Source: a bacterium (lineage in GTDB: Bacteria > Planctomycetota > UBA1135 > UBA2386). Taken from it: 64,000 nt of DNA. The position numbers were made by a program, and so were the translations under genes. The notes under the pieces are model-generated. The model saw only the letters and a list, made by a program, of their open reading frames with translations. It was not told the origin of the DNA and searched no databases. Below are positions 1 through 7,919 of this stretch, piece after piece. How positions within the stretch are numbered: the stretch's first letter is position 1; every line of letters begins with the position of its first letter. The stretch lies in NCBI GenBank assembly GCA_030432695.1, contig JAUILN010000024.1, positions 1 through 64,000 of the forward strand, read 5' to 3'.

Positions 1-73
1 TTTCTCGCGCGACTTGCATGCCTCATCCACGCCGCCAACGTTCGTTCTGAGCCAGGATCAAACCCTTCACTTG
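1..73 (-). rRNA. rrs: 16S ribosomal RNA, 5' end (partial)
   Basis: The reverse complement contains the universal 16S start AGGGTTTGATCCTGGCTCAG followed by AACGAACGTTGGCGGCG and GATGAGGCATGCAAGTCG, the conserved first ~70 bases of bacterial 16S rRNA. The AACGAACGTTGGCGGCGTGG form is typical of Planctomycetota. Aligning with the E. coli 5' end puts base 1 at about position 73. The gene is transcribed leftwards and the rest lies outside the window. Confidence 0.95.
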
Positions 74-365
74 TTGTTCTGTGAATGTTCGTCCGGCATC
101 CGAATCATGGTCGCTCGCAGCACCTGCAACCTCGACTCGCCCCCCTCTCGGAAGGTTCCGTCGAGACCACCTGCGCTACGGGCTCACGTCTTCGGATCCG
201 TGTCCAACGCACGAATCCGAGGCTGTCCGGAATGTCAAAGATCTGCACCCACGCCTCGCTGTGCGCCCTTCGAAGGGCCGGTGTCAGGGAGGTTTCGGAC
301 CGAAGGAGGCCTTGGAGGGCGCTCGTTGGGTGCCGTCTCGAGTGCGTTTCCGCGTGTCAGGCGGG
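74..365 (-). other. rRNA operon leader
   Basis: About 290 bases lie between the predicted rRNA promoter and the 16S 5' end. No convincing gene is seen on either strand; open frames here lack motifs. The leader holds a boxA-like element (231-243). The part next to 16S would normally pair with sequence 3' of 16S in a processing stem, but that partner is outside the window. Confidence 0.6.
231..243 (-). promoter_or_regulatory. boxA-like antitermination element of the rRNA leader
   Basis: On the minus strand this reads GATCTTTGACATT, close to the NusB/NusE-binding boxA consensus (TGCTCTTTAACA or GTTCTTTGAAAA types) found in rRNA leaders. It lies about 160 bases upstream of 16S and about 125 downstream of the predicted promoter, a normal place for boxA. 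The TTGACA inside could be mistaken for a -35 box, but no -10 follows at the right distance. Confidence 0.5.
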
Positions 366-371
366 CGGGAC

Positions 372-399
372 ACCTTAGCGAGATGCGAAGGCCTTGCAA
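372..399 (-). promoter_or_regulatory. Predicted rRNA operon promoter
   Basis: On the minus strand TTGCAA (394-399) and TAAGGT (372-377) are separated by exactly 16 bases. The same -35 hexamer and spacing occur in front of the tRNA-Asp gene in this window (28735-28762), which supports both. Transcription would start near 365. The remaining 400-617 toward the divergent gene shows nothing beyond that gene's ribosome-binding site. Confidence 0.5.
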
Positions 400-617
400 G
401 CATCGCATCCAGAAATCTGCGTGCTGGTCTCTCGGCGATCGCGGCCTTCGAACTGAACCCCGTGTTTGCCACGGGCTTGCGGGCGTCGACCCAGCAGTGG
501 CTGCCGCCGATCCCGCGTTCCCGCCGTAGGATCGGCGGCGCCATCCAGGCGAACTCGCTTCCCTGCCGATCCCGTGCAGATGAGACGGATCGGACGGTCG
601 ACGGCCAGGAGGCTGCG

Positions 618-1583
618 TTGAGCCCTTCCCGACTCGGAGGACATCGGGTCCTGGTCACCGGCGGTAGCGGCTTCCTCGGCCAGCACGTGCTTGATCGACT
701 GCCCGCGGCCGGGCCAGACGCGGTCTTCGCCCCCAGCCGGGCGGAATGCGACCTGACGAGAGACGGCGACGTCGAAGCCGTGTTCGGCGACTTCCGCCCC
801 ACGGTGGTACTCCACCTGGCGGCCGAGTCCGGGAGTCTCGGCAGCCATCGAGCGCGCCCCGGGCGCCATTGCTGGTCGAACCTCGCGATGGGTCTCCACG
901 TGCTGGAACACGCCCGCCGGGTGCACGCCGGATGCGTGATCCTAGCCGGCGCGGCCACCGCCTATCCCGATTCCGCACCCGTACCGCTGCAGGAGGACTC
1001 GCTGTTCGAGGGCCTCCCCGAGGAGACCGTCGCACCCTTCGCAGTCGCCAAGCGGTCCCAACTCACCCTGCTCGAGGCATTCCACCGCGAGTTCGGGATC
1101 CGCGGCTGCCAGCTACAGATCACCAGCCTCTACGGAACCGGCCGCCAGGGCGAGCACCATCGCACCGAGGTCATCCCCTCGCTGGTGCGCCGCTTCGTCC
1201 AGGCGATGGAGAACGGCACGGAGCGAGTCACCCTCTGGGGCACCGGCGAGGCTACGAGGGACTTCCTGCACGTCGAGGATGCGGCCCACGGCATCCTGCT
1301 CGCCGCCGAGCACTCAGGAGTGCCCGTCCCGATCAACCTGGGCACCGGCCTCGAGACTCCGATCCACGCCCTGGCCCGCCAGGTCGCGCGGATCGTCGGC
1401 TACGACGGCCTGCTGGACTGGGACCCGCGGCAGCCAGAAGGGCCGCGCCGCCGCTGCGTCGACCTCCGGCGCGCGCGCACGCTGCTGGGGTTCGAACCAC
1501 GCCACCGTCTCTCCGAAGCCCTGCCCGCGGCCGTCGAGCAATGGCGCGAGATCCTGGCGCAGCCCGCGGGGATGACCGACTGA
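618..1583 (+). CDS. GDP-L-fucose synthase-like SDR protein lacking catalytic residues
   Basis: A 321-residue extended short-chain dehydrogenase/epimerase. The TTG start is chosen because AGGAGG (607-612) sits 5 bases upstream and the homology begins right after. The Rossmann motif TGGSGFLG is at residues 14-21. It aligns along its length with GDP-4-keto-6-deoxymannose epimerase/reductase (Fcl), for example VIPSLVRRF, FLHVEDAA and NLGTG. The active site is changed: the Ser position is Ala112, the Cys is Thr114, the Tyr of YxxxK is Phe141 (PFAVAK), and the catalytic His is Glu184; Lys145 remains. It probably binds a nucleotide and a sugar nucleotide, but normal Fcl catalysis is doubtful. It faces the polysaccharide operon tail to tail, 24 bases apart. 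Family placement is firm; function is open. Confidence 0.85.
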   Translation: MSPSRLGGHRVLVTGGSGFLGQHVLDRLPAAGPDAVFAPSRAECDLTRDGDVEAVFGDFRPTVVLHLAAESGSLGSHRARPGRHCWSNLAMGLHVLEHARRVHAGCVILAGAATAYPDSAPVPLQEDSLFEGLPEETVAPFAVAKRSQLTLLEAFHREFGIRGCQLQITSLYGTGRQGEHHRTEVIPSLVRRFVQAMENGTERVTLWGTGEATRDFLHVEDAAHGILLAAEHSGVPVPINLGTGLETPIHALARQVARIVGYDGLLDWDPRQPEGPRRRCVDLRRARTLLGFEPRHRLSEALPAAVEQWREILAQPAGMTD

Positions 1584-1607
1584 CGACCGCGCCCGGTCCG
1601 CCGGCAA

Positions 1608-2609
1608 TCAGTCGTGCAACCCGTGCATCGGCACGGGATGGCCCCCGGTCATCAGCGAGCGCTGCGCCGCCTGCAGGACCTTCAGCGTCGCCAGACCACT
1701 CCGCCCGTCGGTCAATGCCGGAACCCGGCTCCGGACCGCCTCCAGGAACGCCTGGCACTCCAGGAACAACGGCTCGTCCTCGCCGAAGTCGATCCGCCGT
1801 CCCTCGCCCTGGACCGGCACCGGGAACTCCCCGCTCCGATCGACGCGCTTCTCGTGGACCAGCAGCTCCTTGGTGATATCGCAGAACGACGCCATCCGCT
1901 GGTCGCCGACCACCACCAGCCGCTGCTCCTTGAACGGGTGCAGCCACGACACGAAGACGTGCGCCCGCACCCCGTCGTCGAACAGCAGGTTGCTGATCGA
2001 GACATCGGCGATGTTGGCGGTGATGTAGTTGCCGCCGCTCGCCGCGACCTGGATCGGCAGCGAGCCGACCAACCTCAGGATGATCGCCACGTCGTGCGGC
2101 GCGAAGCTCCACAGGATGTTCTCCTCGGTCCGCACCTTGCCGAGGTTCAGCCGGTTCGAGTAGACGTACTGCAGCCGTCCCAGCTCGCCGCTCTCGACCA
2201 GCCCGACCAGCGCGCGGATCGCCGGGTGGTACTCCAGCACGTGGCCGACCATCAGCATCCGAGCGTGCTCGTCGGCCAGGCGCACCAGCTCCGCGGCGTC
2301 CTGATGACGCAGTGCCAACGGCTTTTCGGCGAAGCAGTCCTTGCCGGCGAGCATCGCCTGCCTGGCGAGGTCGAAGTGGGTGACCGCCGGGGTCGCCAGC
2401 ACCACGCCCTCGACGTCGGCCGCCAGAACATCCTCGAAGTCCGCGACCACTGCGGCGCCGGGAGCGAGTTCCCGCCCCTTCGCGCGGCCCGCTTCGGTCG
2501 GATCGCAGACCATCGCCACGGCGTCGAGCCGTGCGAAGTTCCGCACCAGGTTCTTGCCCCAGTAGCCGCACCCGACCACCGCGACCCTCGGAGCGCTGGA
2601 GCCTCCCAT
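1608..2609 (-). CDS. wbpB: Gfo/Idh/MocA-type sugar-nucleotide oxidoreductase, WbpB/WlbA-like
   Basis: 333 residues. The N-terminal Rossmann fold shows GCGYWGKNLVRNF and the catalytic-region motif EKPLAL. WbpB/WlbA enzymes oxidise the 3-hydroxyl of UDP-GlcNAcA so that a transaminase can add nitrogen. The start overlaps the stop of the aminotransferase gene by one base (TGATG), so the two are translationally coupled. Together with the next two upstream genes it completes the oxidation, transamination and acetylation trio. The symbol rests on this context and the motif; a general Gfo/Idh dehydrogenase with another substrate cannot be excluded. It is the last gene of the leftward operon. Confidence 0.85.
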   Translation of the reverse strand: MGGSSAPRVAVVGCGYWGKNLVRNFARLDAVAMVCDPTEAGRAKGRELAPGAAVVADFEDVLAADVEGVVLATPAVTHFDLARQAMLAGKDCFAEKPLALRHQDAAELVRLADEHARMLMVGHVLEYHPAIRALVGLVESGELGRLQYVYSNRLNLGKVRTEENILWSFAPHDVAIILRLVGSLPIQVAASGGNYITANIADVSISNLLFDDGVRAHVFVSWLHPFKEQRLVVVGDQRMASFCDITKELLVHEKRVDRSGEFPVPVQGEGRRIDFGEDEPLFLECQAFLEAVRSRVPALTDGRSGLATLKVLQAAQRSLMTGGHPVPMHGLHD

Positions 2610-3784
2610 CAGCTTCCCGTGCCCCGCGAACGACAGAACGCGATCACGCCGTCCGCCACGTAGTCGATCTCCTCCGGTGCCAGCTCAGGGAAGATCGGCA
2701 GCGCCAACGTCTCACGCGCTGCCTGCTCCGAGCGCGGGAAGTCACCCTCCCGATGGCCGAGTTCGGCGAAGCAAGCCTGCAGGTGCATCGGCACCGGGTA
2801 GTAGATCTCGGTGCCGATGCCGCGCTCGCCGAGCCACTCGCGCAGCGCGTCGCGCTCCGGCGAACGCAGGGTGAACTGGTTGAAGATGTGGTCCCGCACC
2901 GCCTGTGGCAGGCCGATCTGCCCCGATCCCACCTCCGCCGGATCGGCGGATACGACCCCGGCCGCCTGCAAGCGTTCCACGTAGCGCGCCGCATTGCGCC
3001 GCCGCCCTTCGGTCGCCGCAGGCAGCAGCGGGAGCTTGATCCGCAGCAGCGCCGCCTGCAGCGGGTCCAGCCGGAAGTTGCCGCCGACGAAGTGGTGGTA
3101 GTACTTCGGCTTGCCGCCGTGCACGCGCATGATTCGCGCGTGCTCCGCCAGCTCGGCGTCGTTGGTGGTCACGAGCCCGCCATCGCCGAGGCAGCCCAGG
3201 TTCTTCGACGGGAAGAACGAGAAGCAGCCGAAGTCGCCCATCCCGCCAGCAGAGACCGGACCGGACGTGGTGTCGTAGCGCGCCGAGATCGCCTGCGCCG
3301 CGTCCTCGATGATGCGCACGCCGTGCTTGCTGGCGACCTCCAGGACCGGCGTCATGTCGGCGCACTGGCCGAACAGGTGCACCGGCATCAGCGCCTTGGT
3401 CGCCGGGGTGATCTTCGCCTCGATCTCCGCGGGATCGAGGTTGTAGGTGATCGGATCGCAGTCGACGAACACCGGCTTCGCCCCCACCCGCCAGATCGAC
3501 CCGGCGGTCGCGAAGAACGTGTAGGTCGGGCAGATGACCTCGTCGCCGGCGCCGATCCCGAGGCTCATCAGGGCGAGGATCAGCGCGTCGGTACCCGACG
3601 AGACGCCGATCGCATGCTCGATCCCCAGGAACTCGGCACACTCCGCTTCGAGGCCGTCGATCTCCGGCCCCATGATGTAGCGACCGCTGACCAGCACGCG
3701 GTCGAAGGCCTCGCGCATGCGGTCGAGGACCTCGGGATCATTGCGAGTGAGATCGAGCAGGGGAACGCTGGTGATCGACGTCAA
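2609..3784 (-). CDS. wbpE: DegT/DnrJ/EryC1-family sugar aminotransferase, WbpE-like
   Basis: 391 residues, normal length for the fold-type I PLP sugar aminotransferases. The PLP lysine lies in SFFPSKNLGCLGDGG and the cofactor-ring motif is IEDAAQAISA. These enzymes transfer an amino group from glutamate to a keto-sugar nucleotide, here most likely the 3-keto product of the downstream-encoded dehydrogenase. The start overlaps the acetyltransferase stop by four bases, and its own stop overlaps the wbpB start by one. Membership is certain; the exact substrate is inferred from the neighbours. Confidence 0.9.
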   Translation of the reverse strand: MTSITSVPLLDLTRNDPEVLDRMREAFDRVLVSGRYIMGPEIDGLEAECAEFLGIEHAIGVSSGTDALILALMSLGIGAGDEVICPTYTFFATAGSIWRVGAKPVFVDCDPITYNLDPAEIEAKITPATKALMPVHLFGQCADMTPVLEVASKHGVRIIEDAAQAISARYDTTSGPVSAGGMGDFGCFSFFPSKNLGCLGDGGLVTTNDAELAEHARIMRVHGGKPKYYHHFVGGNFRLDPLQAALLRIKLPLLPAATEGRRRNAARYVERLQAAGVVSADPAEVGSGQIGLPQAVRDHIFNQFTLRSPERDALREWLGERGIGTEIYYPVPMHLQACFAELGHREGDFPRSEQAARETLALPIFPELAPEEIDYVADGVIAFCRSRGTGS

Positions 3785-4485
3785 GTGCTGGGGCCTCCGT
3801 CACGAAAGTCGCGGTAACTGCGCCCTCCCACCGCTTTTTCGGCGGGCAACGGGGCGTCCTCGTCGAGGTCGAGGCAGCGCAGCGCGCCGCCCTCCTCCCG
3901 ATAGCGGTAACCACTCTCCGGGCACGTGTAGGCGCCGTCCGGGCCGACCTCGCGCAGCGGGTGTCCGTGCCGGCTCATCCAGCCGTGCTGGCGGGCCGGG
4001 ACTCCGGCCAGGAACGCGTAGTCCGCGACGTCCCGGGTCACCACCGCGCCCGCCGCGATGAACGCGTAGCGACCGATCGTGGTGCCGCAGACGATGGTCG
4101 CATTGGCGCCGACCGTGCAGCCGCGGCGCAACAGCGTCCGCTCGTAGATCGACCGCCGGACCACCTGCGAACGCGGGTTGGACACGTTGGTGAGCACGCA
4201 GGAGGGGCCGAGGAACACGTCGTCCTCGATCACCGTGCCGGTGTAGACCGAGACGTTGTTCTGGATCTTGACGTTGTTCCCGACCACGACGTCGGCCCCG
4301 ATCATCACGTTCTGGCCCAGGTTGCAGCGCTCGCCGAGCCGGGCGCCACCGAGCACGTGGCAGAAGTGCCAGATCTTGGTGCCCGCCCCGATCGAAGCCG
4401 GCGCATCGACGTAGGCCGATTCGTGCACGAAGACGGACTCGTGGACCGGCGATCCGGCAGGAGTGGTCGAGGAGTCGTCGCTCAT
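3781..4485 (-). CDS. wbpD: UDP-amino-sugar N-acetyltransferase, WbpD/WlbB-like (left-handed beta helix)
   Basis: 234 residues from the ATG at 4485. The open frame continues upstream but that part has no homology. It is built of hexapeptide repeats of the left-handed beta helix: IGAGTKIWHF, LGQNVMIG, VGNNVKIQNNVSVYTG, and then NVSNPRS. This order is diagnostic of enzymes that acetylate UDP-2-acetamido-3-amino-2,3-dideoxyglucuronate. A cysteine-containing C-terminal tail (CPESGYRYR) follows. It is translated together with wbpE (ATGA overlap). Acetyl-CoA would be the donor. Confidence in family and reaction type is high. Confidence 0.9.
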   Translation of the reverse strand: MSDDSSTTPAGSPVHESVFVHESAYVDAPASIGAGTKIWHFCHVLGGARLGERCNLGQNVMIGADVVVGNNVKIQNNVSVYTGTVIEDDVFLGPSCVLTNVSNPRSQVVRRSIYERTLLRRGCTVGANATIVCGTTIGRYAFIAAGAVVTRDVADYAFLAGVPARQHGWMSRHGHPLREVGPDGAYTCPESGYRYREEGGALRCLDLDEDAPLPAEKAVGGRSYRDFRDGGPST

Positions 4486-4534
4486 GAACCCGTCGCTCGA
4501 GACGGTGGGGCGAGCGGACCACGGTGCCCCCGCG

Positions 4535-5896
4535 TCAGGGACCCGCCCGTTCGCCATGGGCAGTCGCCGCGGAGGGGTCACCCAGGAGGGATTCGATCCG
4601 CTCGACGACCGGTGGAACCAGGACCGCACTGGTATATGGGGCCCTCGCGGCCGGATCAACGCGATACCGACCGGCTCGGACTCCTGCCACGAAGGCGTTC
4701 CAGGCCGCCGCGTCGCCCACGCCGGCACCGGGGTCGAAGACCTCACCGAGTCCGGCGTCACGGACCATCGCCGCCGCCAGACCGTCTGCCGGGACCATCG
4801 CGAACACCGGCAGACCGAGGCCGAAGTTGTCGAGCAGCTTGCTCGACGACCCACGCTGCGCCGGCGAAGAGATCACGAAGGCCGCGTGGACCTGGTCGCG
4901 GATCTCGCAGAGCGCACGCCGCGCCACTGGGTCGTGCACTTCGACATCGAAGCCGCGCCCCCGCAGCTCCTGGATCGATGCGAGGTCGCCCGCGAGATAG
5001 TCACCGTAGAAGCGGAAGCACACCCTGCGATCGGCCCCCGCCACGCCGAGCAGCCGCAGCAGGGGCTCCAAGGACCGCTGCGGATCGCTGGAGGCCAGCC
5101 GACCGAAGTACCCCAAGACCAGAGGCTCGTGCTCGGCCGGCGGAGCGGGCGGCGCGGGCGCGTCCAACAGCAGCTCCTCGGGGATCAGATTGGGGAACTC
5201 GACCACGTCGGCATCGCCACGCAGGCCCCGGAACCAATCGGCCAGGTCGCGATTGACCGTCGAAACCCCGTCGGCCGAGCCGACCCAGCGCCGCTCCAGC
5301 TCGAGTTCCCTGGCCCGCCGCGGCCCCTCGCGCATCGCCTCGCTGCGGAGACCGCGGTAGCACCACCCGTCGGCGTAGTCGGACCACCAGGCGGCACCCG
5401 CGCGCTGGCACGCGGCACCGATCAACCCGGCACTCTCCGGCCGGGAGAACGTGATCACCACGTCGCCGCGCCGCGCCGCGCGCCGCATCCGGCGACCGAC
5501 CCGCCGCGCCCAGACCACCTGGTTGTCGGGGAACAGCATCGCCTGCTGGACCCGGCGACCGACGCGCCACAGGCGTCCTTCGCCGTCCCGCTCCTCGTCG
5601 CCCTCGGGATCGGCCTCCGCGACCCGACTCGCGGCCTCCGACAACTTCGCGGCAACGACCGGCGCCTCGCCCGCCTCGATGCCACCACGCTTCGCCAGGA
5701 GCTTCCGGTAGAAGCCCAGCACCGGGTCCGGCATCGTCATCACGTCCAGGCGTGCCGCCCACGGGCCCGGCTCGTGCTCGGTCCACAGCGACACCTCCGC
5801 GCCGCGCCGGCGCAGCGCGTGCAGCAGGGCAGCCACGCGGGGCTGTGCCGGAGAGCGGGGGTCGACGTCGTAGGCGACCGCGAGGATGCGCGGCAT
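4535..5896 (-). CDS. GT-B glycosyltransferase (GT4-like)
   Basis: 453 residues from the ATG at 5896. The N-terminal half begins PRILAVAYDVDPRSPAQPRV, as in group 1 transferases. The C-terminal half has VLGYFGRL, the usual start of the donor-binding domain, then FYGDY and SSKLLDNFGLGLPVFA, matching the region that binds the nucleotide sugar. The classical E-x7-E is not obvious, so this is a divergent member. It sits 10 bases after the amidotransferase gene inside the polysaccharide operon and presumably adds one sugar of the repeat unit at the cytoplasmic face. Donor and acceptor cannot be read from sequence. Confidence 0.75.
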   Translation of the reverse strand: MPRILAVAYDVDPRSPAQPRVAALLHALRRRGAEVSLWTEHEPGPWAARLDVMTMPDPVLGFYRKLLAKRGGIEAGEAPVVAAKLSEAASRVAEADPEGDEERDGEGRLWRVGRRVQQAMLFPDNQVVWARRVGRRMRRAARRGDVVITFSRPESAGLIGAACQRAGAAWWSDYADGWCYRGLRSEAMREGPRRARELELERRWVGSADGVSTVNRDLADWFRGLRGDADVVEFPNLIPEELLLDAPAPPAPPAEHEPLVLGYFGRLASSDPQRSLEPLLRLLGVAGADRRVCFRFYGDYLAGDLASIQELRGRGFDVEVHDPVARRALCEIRDQVHAAFVISSPAQRGSSSKLLDNFGLGLPVFAMVPADGLAAAMVRDAGLGEVFDPGAGVGDAAAWNAFVAGVRAGRYRVDPAARAPYTSAVLVPPVVERIESLLGDPSAATAHGERAGP

Positions 5897-5906
5897 GCGC
5901 GCCAAC

Positions 5907-7817
5907 CTAACCAGCGAGTCCGTCGCCGTCGACGAACTGGCGGAACCAGAGTTCCAGGCACAACGCACCCCAGGTGGTGCGGCCGAACGCCGACTCCCCG
6001 GAACTCGCGCCGAGCAAGGCGTCGGTCGCGAACACCCCCCGCTCCCGCGCCCGCTGCGAGCCGAGCACGTCGCCGAGGAACTCGCGTAGCGGGCCACCGG
6101 CCCAGGCCGGCAACGGCACCGGGAAGCCCATCTTGTCGCGACGATCGCGGATCTCGGTCGGCAGCAGGTCGTCGACCGCGGTCAGGAACAGGTGCTTGAG
6201 CCGCCCGTTCTCGAACTTCAGCCGCGGCGTCACCGAGGCCATCAGCTCGACGAGCCGGTAGTCGAGCAGCGGGACCCGCGACTCCAGCCCCCACGCCATG
6301 CTGGTCCGGTCCTCGACGTGCAGCAGCGACTGCAGGTGGGTCTTCAGGTCGAAGTAGAGGATCCGATTGATCATCGACGCCGCGCCGTGCACGTCGAAGA
6401 TGCCGCGGAACTCGTCGAAGGTCCGCTCCTGGTCGATCGCCAGGCCGGGGTCGAGCAGGGGCGCCGCCCCACCGAACCGGTCCATCAGGTCGAAGTAGCG
6501 CCTTGCGGGTTCACCGAACGCGCCGCGCTTCCAGAACCCGCGCAGCATCGGGATGTAGTTCTGCAGGCTCGGCAGGTTGGGAACGATGCTGCCGAGCGTC
6601 GCCACGTAGTCGCCGCGCGCCGCCGTGTTCTCGATCGCGCCCTTCAGGCACTCCTCGAGGTAGGCCACGAGGTAGCGCGCGTAGCCGATGAACAGCTCGT
6701 CGCCGCCCTGGCCACCGAGCACCACCTTGACGTGCTCGCTGGCCAGCTTCGACACCTGGAACTGCGGGAACACGCCGGGCCCGGCGGCCGGCTCGTCCAT
6801 GTGCCAGATGACCTTCTCGATGGTGCTGCCGAAGTCCGCAGCGCCCATGACGATCTCGTGGCCGACCGCGCCGTGCCGCTCGGCCACCAACCGGGCATAG
6901 CGCCGCTCGTCGAACTGCGGCCCCTCCTCGAACGCACCGGTGAAGGTGTGCAGGGTGTGCCCCTCGGGCAGGAGCCGCCGCGCCATGCCGACGACCACCG
7001 ACGAATCGGTGCCGCCCGAGAGATGCGCGCCCAGCGGCACGTCGGCCCGCAGGCGCAGCCGCACCGAGTCCTCGAGGAGTTCGCGCAGCCGCTCGCGGAA
7101 CCACTTGGGGGAATGGTCCTCGTCGATGTCGAAGGAGACGTCCCAGTAGCGGGTCACCAGCGGCGCGTCGTCGCCGGGCCGGATCACCAGCGAGTGCCCG
7201 GGAGCGAGCTTCAGGACGCGATCGAACAGGGTCCGATCCTCGAGGCAGAACTGGAAGGTCAGGTACTGCCGCAGCCCGTCGTGGTCGACCCGCGCCCGGT
7301 CACCAAAGGCCGCGAACAGCGCCTTCACCTCCGACGCGAACGCGAACGTCCCGTCGTCGCCGGTCCGGTAGTAGAACGGCTTGATCCCCAGCCGGTCGCG
7401 CGAGCAGAACAGCCGCTGCTCGCGGGCGTCCCAGAGCGCGAACGCCCACATGCCGTTGAAGCGGTGCACGCACTCGTCGCCCCAATGGGCATAGGCGTGC
7501 AGGATGACCTCGGTGTCCGACCGGGTCCGGAACACCGCACCGGCGGACTCCAGCTCGGCGCGCAGCTCCGGGTAGTTGTAGATGCAGCCGTTGAAGGTGA
7601 CGACCAGCCGGCCGTCGGCGCTCTGCATCGGCTGCGCACCCGTCGCCAGGTCGATGATCGCCAGCCGGCGGTGGCCCAGCCACAGCGGCGCACCGTCCTG
7701 CCCGGCTCCCGACCACTCGCCGACGCCGTCCGGCCCACGGTGGGCGATGGCATCCAGCATCCGGCGGCCGCGCCCGGCATCCGCCGACCGACCGAGGAGC
7801 CCGGCGATCCCACACAT
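5907..7817 (-). CDS. asnB: Asparagine synthase-type glutamine amidotransferase
   Basis: 636 residues, full length for AsnB. It starts MCGIAGLLG, so the N-terminal cysteine nucleophile of the class II glutaminase is present. The synthetase half has the ATP-pyrophosphatase loop SGGTDSSV and GGQGGDELFIGY. Enzymes of this family convert aspartate to asparagine, but in polysaccharide loci (for example WbpS of Pseudomonas) they amidate uronic acids. The position between glycosyltransferases and upstream of the diacetamido-uronic acid genes makes uronic acid amidation the better guess. A gap of about 100 bases separates it from the upstream glycosyltransferase. Confidence 0.9.
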   Translation of the reverse strand: MCGIAGLLGRSADAGRGRRMLDAIAHRGPDGVGEWSGAGQDGAPLWLGHRRLAIIDLATGAQPMQSADGRLVVTFNGCIYNYPELRAELESAGAVFRTRSDTEVILHAYAHWGDECVHRFNGMWAFALWDAREQRLFCSRDRLGIKPFYYRTGDDGTFAFASEVKALFAAFGDRARVDHDGLRQYLTFQFCLEDRTLFDRVLKLAPGHSLVIRPGDDAPLVTRYWDVSFDIDEDHSPKWFRERLRELLEDSVRLRLRADVPLGAHLSGGTDSSVVVGMARRLLPEGHTLHTFTGAFEEGPQFDERRYARLVAERHGAVGHEIVMGAADFGSTIEKVIWHMDEPAAGPGVFPQFQVSKLASEHVKVVLGGQGGDELFIGYARYLVAYLEECLKGAIENTAARGDYVATLGSIVPNLPSLQNYIPMLRGFWKRGAFGEPARRYFDLMDRFGGAAPLLDPGLAIDQERTFDEFRGIFDVHGAASMINRILYFDLKTHLQSLLHVEDRTSMAWGLESRVPLLDYRLVELMASVTPRLKFENGRLKHLFLTAVDDLLPTEIRDRRDKMGFPVPLPAWAGGPLREFLGDVLGSQRARERGVFATDALLGASSGESAFGRTTWGALCLELWFRQFVDGDGLAG

Positions 7818-7919
7818 CAGCGAACCTCCGGGAGCTGGAGCACGCGCGCTTGCATCCGCATGTCGTATCCGACCGACCGGCGCGAGCCAACGGCGGACGG
7901 GAGCGGGGGCGGTCGCGCC

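Noticed and set aside
234..239. TTGACA as a -35 box for the rRNA promoter
   Set aside because: No acceptable -10 within 15-19 bases; the sequence fits a boxA element better.
81..617. N-terminal extension of the Fcl-like frame and overlapping frames in the rRNA leader
   Set aside because: The region is rRNA promoter and leader; the homology starts at 618 right after a strong AGGAGG.
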